Shown here: positions 59,941 to 64,000 of the stretch, in pieces
Layout: every line of letters begins with the position of its first letter
Position numbering within the stretch: position 1 is the first letter of the stretch
Source: Brevundimonas sp.
GTDB lineage: Bacteria > Pseudomonadota > Alphaproteobacteria > Caulobacterales > Caulobacteraceae
Assembly (NCBI RefSeq): GCF_013912065.1
Contig: NZ_JACESA010000001.1
Location: forward strand, 310,001 to 374,000
DNA: 64,000 nucleotides
Direction: 5' to 3'
Program-made: the position numbers and the translations under genes
The notes under the pieces: model-generated
The model's input: only the letters and a program-made list of their open reading frames with translations
Databases searched by the model: none
What the model was told of the DNA's origin: nothing

Positions 59941-62900
59941 ATGCGCTACGCCCTTCTGGTCCTCTCCCTCGTCCTCGCCGGTCCGGCGAACGCCGAGAGC
60001 CCGCCTGATCGCACGCTGGAATTCACCGCGCGGGAAGGCACCTGGATGCACCCGGACGTCTCGCCCGACGGCCGCACCATCCTGTTCGACCTGTTGGGCG
60101 ACATCTACGCCGTGGATGCAGGGGGCGGCGCCGCCCGCCCCCTGCTGACCGGAACCCCGTTCGAAAGCCAACCGGTCTTCTCGCCGGACGGCCGCCACAT
60201 CGCCTTCATCAGCGACCGGTCGGGGACCACCAATCTGTGGATCGCCAAGTCTGACGGCTCCGAGCCTCGGATGCTGTCGCGCGAAACCAGCCTGAACCTC
60301 ATGACCTCGCCCAGCTGGAGCGCGGACGGCGAGACCGTCCATGTCTCGCGCATGGTTCACTCCCTGCTGGTGTTCGAGATCTGGGCCTTCGGCCTGGACG
60401 GGACGCCGGGCGTGCAGCTCACCAAGGCCGGAACCGAGACCTGGGACGAGCGCCACAACGCCGTCGGCCCGGTCGCCTCGCCGGACGGCCGCTATCTCTA
60501 CTATTCGGTCAAACAGGGTCACACCTGGACCGTCGCCGATCCGCCCGTCTGGTCCGTCGTCCGGCGGGATATGAAGTCCGGGACCGAGCAGACGGTCGTC
60601 CAGGGCGCCGGCGGCGCCATGTCGCCCGCCCTGTCCGCCGACGGCCGCATCCTGGCCTACGCCGCCCGCGACGGGCAGAGGACCGTGATCCGGCTGCGGA
60701 CCCTGGACACCGGCGAGGACCGGCGGCTTGCTCCGATCGACCATGACGGCCAGGAGGGGGGCTATTACGCCGGTCTGACGCCGCGTTTCCGCTTTTCGCC
60801 GGACGACGGATCCATGCTGCTCAGTGTGAACGGCGGCCTGGCCCGCATCGCCGTCGAGACCGGCGCCCGCACCGACATCCCCTTCACCGCCGACGTGCGC
60901 CTGACCCTCGGGCCGGACACGCATATGTCCATTCCCGAGGAGACCGGACCGGTTCAGGTTCGCGTCATCCAGTCCCCGCGCCTTTCACCCGACGGCGCCC
61001 GCTTCGCCTTCACCGCCCTGGGCGGCCTCTATGTCCAGGACATGGTGGATGGAATCCCGCACCGCCTGATCGAGGCCGGCGACCTGGCCTTTCAGCCCAG
61101 TTGGTCGCCCGACGGCCGGACCCTGGCCTATATCACCTGGTCGGCCGCGACCGGCGGCGCGATCTGGACCATCCCCGCGAACGGCGGCGCGCCGACCCGG
61201 CTGACGACCGCTCCGGCCTTCTATACCGAGCCGGTCTTTTCGCCCGACGGCGCGATCATCGCCGCCCTGCGCGCCAGCGGCTATGACCGCATCCACGCGC
61301 TCAGCGAGATTTCACCCCAGCGTCTGACCGACGTGATCCGACTGCCGGTCGGCGGCGGGGCCGAGACCCTGGTCGCCCCGGTCTTCGGCGCCCGGTTTCT
61401 GGACGTCACGCCAGACGGCCGGCGTCTGCGCGTCTATACGCCGGCCGGCGTCGCCTCCATCCCGCTGGAAGGCGGCGAGCCCCGGATCGACTTCGCCGCC
61501 GTGGCCCAGTCGCCGTCGCAATATGTCGGCGCGCCCATCGCCGCCGACGAGGTGAGGCTGAATCCGGCCGGTGACAAGGCCCTGGTGCGCCAGGCCTCGC
61601 AGATCTGGCTGGTCGATGTGCCCGCCCCGCAAGGCGATCAGCCGCCGAGCCTCGACCTGACCGCCCCGCCCTCCAACGCCGTGCGCTTGACCCGCGTCGG
61701 CGCCGACTTCATGGGGTGGGCCGACGGCGGCAAGACTATCGCCTGGTCGGTCGGATCGACCCTGCACACGGTTCCCCTCTCCCAGGCGGGCGAGGACGCG
61801 GAGGCCAAGGCCACGACCGTGAAGGCCGTCGTCCCCCTGCCGCGCGACCTCCCCACCGGGGTCGTCGTGCTGCGGGGCGGCACGGCCCTGACCATGCGCG
61901 GCGACGAGGTGATCGAGGACGCGGACATCGTCGTGATCGACAATCGCATCGCCGCCGTCGGCCGGCGCGGCGCGGTGGATATTCCACAAGGCGCTGTCTT
62001 CCACGACGTGCGCGGCAAGGTGCTGACCCCCGGGCTGATCGACGCCCATACCCACTGGTTCGCCATCCGTCGCCCCGTTCACGAAGTGAACCATTGGGAG
62101 TTCCTGGCCAATCTGGCCTTCGGCGTGACCTCGACCCTGGAGGTCCAGCCCTTCACCAGCGACGTGTTCGCCTACCAGGACATGATCGACGCCGGCCGCA
62201 TGCCGGGGCCACGCGCCTGGTCGACCGGCCCCGGCATCTTCCGCAACAGCCCGAACGCGACCGATGCCGACATCGCCGCCGTCCTGTCGCGCTATCGCGA
62301 TCATTACCGCACCCGCAACATCAAGGCCTATATGGTCGGCGACCGCGAGACCCGCCGACGCACGGCGCGGGTCCTGGCCGAACAGGGTCTGATGGCGACC
62401 ACAGAAGGCGCCAGCGACCTGAACCTGAACCTGACCCATTTCCTCGACGGCTTCGCCGGCAACGAGCACGCCCTGCCCGTCACGCCGATCCACGACGACG
62501 TGGTTCGCCTGATGGCCGAGAGCGGAACCAGCTACACCCCGACCCTGTCGGTCCTTTACGGCGGATGGCCGGCCCTGTTCGAGCAGATCATCAAGGAACG
62601 CCCTCAGGACGATCCACGCGTCCAGCGGTTCTTCCCTGCCGAAATGATAGCCGAGAAGCTCCGTGATCGGCACTGGGCGCCGGAAGAACAGCAAACCTAC
62701 GCCCGCTTCGCGGCGGACGCCCTGCGCGTCCAACGCGCCGGCGGCCTGGTCGGCATGGGCAGCCACAGCGAGATCCAGGGCCTGGGCCTGCACTGGGAAA
62801 TGGCCGCCTACGCCACCGGCGGCGCCACGCCGATGGAAGCGCTCTACGCCGCCACCATGGGGTCGGCCAGAACCATAGGCCATTCGGGCGAGGTCGGCAG

Positions 62901-63075
62901 TCTGGAGCCTGGCAAGTTCGCCGATATCCTTGTCCTGGACGCCGATCCCCGCGACGACATTTCCAACAGCCGCAGGATTCACTGGGTCATGAAAAACGGA
63001 CGGCTCTACAATCCAGCCACCCTCCAGGAGGTCAGCGACACGCCGCCTCTGGCGCAAGGCCCCGAGGATCGTTGA
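59941..63075 (+). CDS. Secreted beta-propeller/amidohydrolase fusion
   Basis: A 1,044-residue secreted enzyme. The signal peptide ends PANA. Residues about 30-600 are TolB/WD40-like propeller repeats (WMHPDVSPDGRTILF, SPDGRHIAFISDRSG and so on). From about residue 640 an amidohydrolase follows with GGTALTMRGDEVIEDADIVV, DAHTHW metal ligands and GSHSEIQGLGLHWEM. The propeller probably binds or channels peptides or polymers. It is cotranscribed with the TonB receptor and completes an import-and-degrade module. Confidence 0.88.
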   Translation: MRYALLVLSLVLAGPANAESPPDRTLEFTAREGTWMHPDVSPDGRTILFDLLGDIYAVDAGGGAARPLLTGTPFESQPVFSPDGRHIAFISDRSGTTNLWIAKSDGSEPRMLSRETSLNLMTSPSWSADGETVHVSRMVHSLLVFEIWAFGLDGTPGVQLTKAGTETWDERHNAVGPVASPDGRYLYYSVKQGHTWTVADPPVWSVVRRDMKSGTEQTVVQGAGGAMSPALSADGRILAYAARDGQRTVIRLRTLDTGEDRRLAPIDHDGQEGGYYAGLTPRFRFSPDDGSMLLSVNGGLARIAVETGARTDIPFTADVRLTLGPDTHMSIPEETGPVQVRVIQSPRLSPDGARFAFTALGGLYVQDMVDGIPHRLIEAGDLAFQPSWSPDGRTLAYITWSAATGGAIWTIPANGGAPTRLTTAPAFYTEPVFSPDGAIIAALRASGYDRIHALSEISPQRLTDVIRLPVGGGAETLVAPVFGARFLDVTPDGRRLRVYTPAGVASIPLEGGEPRIDFAAVAQSPSQYVGAPIAADEVRLNPAGDKALVRQASQIWLVDVPAPQGDQPPSLDLTAPPSNAVRLTRVGADFMGWADGGKTIAWSVGSTLHTVPLSQAGEDAEAKATTVKAVVPLPRDLPTGVVVLRGGTALTMRGDEVIEDADIVVIDNRIAAVGRRGAVDIPQGAVFHDVRGKVLTPGLIDAHTHWFAIRRPVHEVNHWEFLANLAFGVTSTLEVQPFTSDVFAYQDMIDAGRMPGPRAWSTGPGIFRNSPNATDADIAAVLSRYRDHYRTRNIKAYMVGDRETRRRTARVLAEQGLMATTEGASDLNLNLTHFLDGFAGNEHALPVTPIHDDVVRLMAESGTSYTPTLSVLYGGWPALFEQIIKERPQDDPRVQRFFPAEMIAEKLRDRHWAPEEQQTYARFAADALRVQRAGGLVGMGSHSEIQGLGLHWEMAAYATGGATPMEALYAATMGSARTIGHSGEVGSLEPGKFADILVLDADPRDDISNSRRIHWVMKNGRLYNPATLQEVSDTPPLAQGPEDR

Positions 63076-63125
63076 ACGCAAGCGGGGCCGCCCCGTGTGG
63101 CCGAGGAGGTCCGGCGTCCGAACTT

Positions 63126-64000
63126 TCAGATCGCCGGACGCGTGGAGATCGCGCCGTCGGGCCCGGCCTCCACCACGAGGATGTCCTCCACGCGTCGCCC
63201 AGACGAGACCCGGCCGATATGCACGATCAGGTCGACGGACTCGGCCACCAGCCGGGTGGGCGTGCGCGCAGCGACCTCGTCGAGCAGGCCCTCGATCCGC
63301 CTTACGACATCGAAGGCGGAGTTGGCGTGGAGGGTGGACAACCCGCCGGGATGGCCTGTGTTCCAGCTTTTGAGGGTTTCCAGCGCCGCCATGCCGTCAC
63401 GCATCTCGCCCACGACGATCCGGTCCGGCCGCATGCGCAGCGCATCCCGCACCAGATCGACCACGCCGATCGGCGGATCGATCCGGGTCAGGACACTGAC
63501 GCTGTCCCAGGCCGAGCATTGGAGTTCAGGCGTATCCTCTATGAGAAAAACCCGGTCTTCGGCGAAGCCCGGTTCGGCGAGGACGGCGTTGGCCAGGGTG
63601 GTCTTGCCCGATCCCGTCCCTCCCGAGATGAGGATGTTCGAGCGTGCGACGACCGCCGCCCTCACCACCTCCGCCTGGGCGGCGCTCATGATCCCCCGCG
63701 CCACATAGTCGTCCAGGCCCCAGATCACGGCCGGTCGCTTGCGGATGGAAAAGGCGGGGGCCGACACGAGCGGCGGCAGAAGCCCCTGGAAACGCTCGCC
63801 CGACCCCGGCAGCACCCCGGACAGCCGCGGCGTCTCACGCGCGACGCTCTCGCCCATATGGTCGGCGATCAGCTTGATGGTCCGCTCGCGGGCCTCCGCC
63901 GATAGAACGGCGCCGCTGTCGCGCCGCCCCTCGCCGCTCCGGTCGATCACGAGTCGGCCATCCGGGTTGGCCAGGATTTCAACGACGTCGTCCGCGAGCA
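63126..64000 (-). CDS. trbB: Conjugative transfer ATPase TrbB (VirB11-like), N-terminus beyond window
   Basis: The reverse strand frame remains open to the right edge, where it reads DDVVEILANPDGRLVIDR as in TrbB proteins. Walker A is ILISGGTGSGKTTL, then EDTPELQC (Asp box) and GLSTLHANSAF (His box) follow, as in VirB11 ATPases. It forms a hexamer that powers pilus assembly. It should directly precede trbC but is separated by 10 kb. At least 290 residues are present. Confidence 0.92.
   Translation of the reverse strand, partial: LADDVVEILANPDGRLVIDRSGEGRRDSGAVLSAEARERTIKLIADHMGESVARETPRLSGVLPGSGERFQGLLPPLVSAPAFSIRKRPAVIWGLDDYVARGIMSAAQAEVVRAAVVARSNILISGGTGSGKTTLANAVLAEPGFAEDRVFLIEDTPELQCSAWDSVSVLTRIDPPIGVVDLVRDALRMRPDRIVVGEMRDGMAALETLKSWNTGHPGGLSTLHANSAFDVVRRIEGLLDEVAARTPTRLVAESVDLIVHIGRVSSGRRVEDILVVEAGPDGAISTRPAI

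Larger units (their letters stand above)
14639..64000. mobile_element. Integrative and conjugative element (left part, open at right edge)
   Basis: The element begins at a tRNA-Pro attL with an adjacent tyrosine integrase. It carries a Trb-type (P-type) type IV secretion gene set with pilin peptidase TraF and a lytic transglycosylase, and has three cargo blocks: a defence island, an SDR/redox cluster and a TonB/amidohydrolase module. No second att copy, relaxase or traG coupling gene is visible, so the right end lies outside. That everything between int and trbB belongs to one element is inferred from continuity; nested insertions are possible, notably between trbC and trbB. Confidence 0.75.

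Overview
The window is high-GC alphaproteobacterial DNA. The popZ-tolC neighbourhood, with a PopZ carrying the N-terminal MEEILASIRRIISEDD motif, points to Caulobacterales, probably Brevundimonas; this assignment is by gene content only. No rRNA, CRISPR array or recognisable insertion sequence was seen.

Bases 1 to about 14,638 look like ordinary chromosome. They hold acpP (partial), fabG and fabD for fatty acid synthesis, a radical SAM protein behind a perfect LexA box, a TrmA/RlmD-type RNA methyltransferase, a glycine-zipper envelope protein, tlyA-valS, popZ, tolC, a degenerate PCMT-like protein, tRNA-Cys, a 37-residue membrane microprotein, a SpoU methyltransferase and tRNA-Asn.

From 14,639 to the right edge the window appears to lie inside one integrative and conjugative element (ICE). 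It starts with a 45-bp displaced 3' piece of a tRNA-Pro (attL) and a tyrosine integrase. The transfer genes (trbC-D-E-J-L-F-G-I, traF, a VirB1-like lytic transglycosylase and AlpA-like regulators) occupy 43.1-53.1 kb, and trbB lies at 63.1-64.0 kb. The other end of the element, relaxase and coupling protein are not in the window.

The first cargo block (16.3-30.7 kb) reads as a defence island: a DUF433/DUF5615 toxin-antitoxin pair; a DUF2384 protein coupled through a 22-codon ORF to a large STAND-like NTPase with an N-terminal Cap4/DUF4297-like nuclease and C-terminal SEC-C motif; a CoiA-like nuclease; an ABC-3C operon whose third component carries another Cap4-like nuclease; a DUF3800 protein; and a three-gene operon of a DprA-like protein, a small unknown protein and a membrane protein.

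The second cargo block (30.9-43.0 kb) is a redox cluster: five short-chain dehydrogenases, an aldo/keto reductase, a lipocalin-like lipoprotein, DUF1330 and DUF2306 proteins, and TetR, AraC and two LysR regulators. Five copies of a direct repeat (TTGCCCGATCC-like half-sites exactly 21 bp apart) lie in its promoter regions and suggest one AraC-controlled regulon.

The third block (53.2-63.1 kb) separates trbB from trbC: a MocR/PdxR-type regulator, a PaiB-like flavin-binding protein, a YtcJ-like amidohydrolase, a TonB-dependent receptor and a secreted beta-propeller/amidohydrolase fusion. It looks like an uptake-and-hydrolysis module, arranged around a striking 86-bp dyad.
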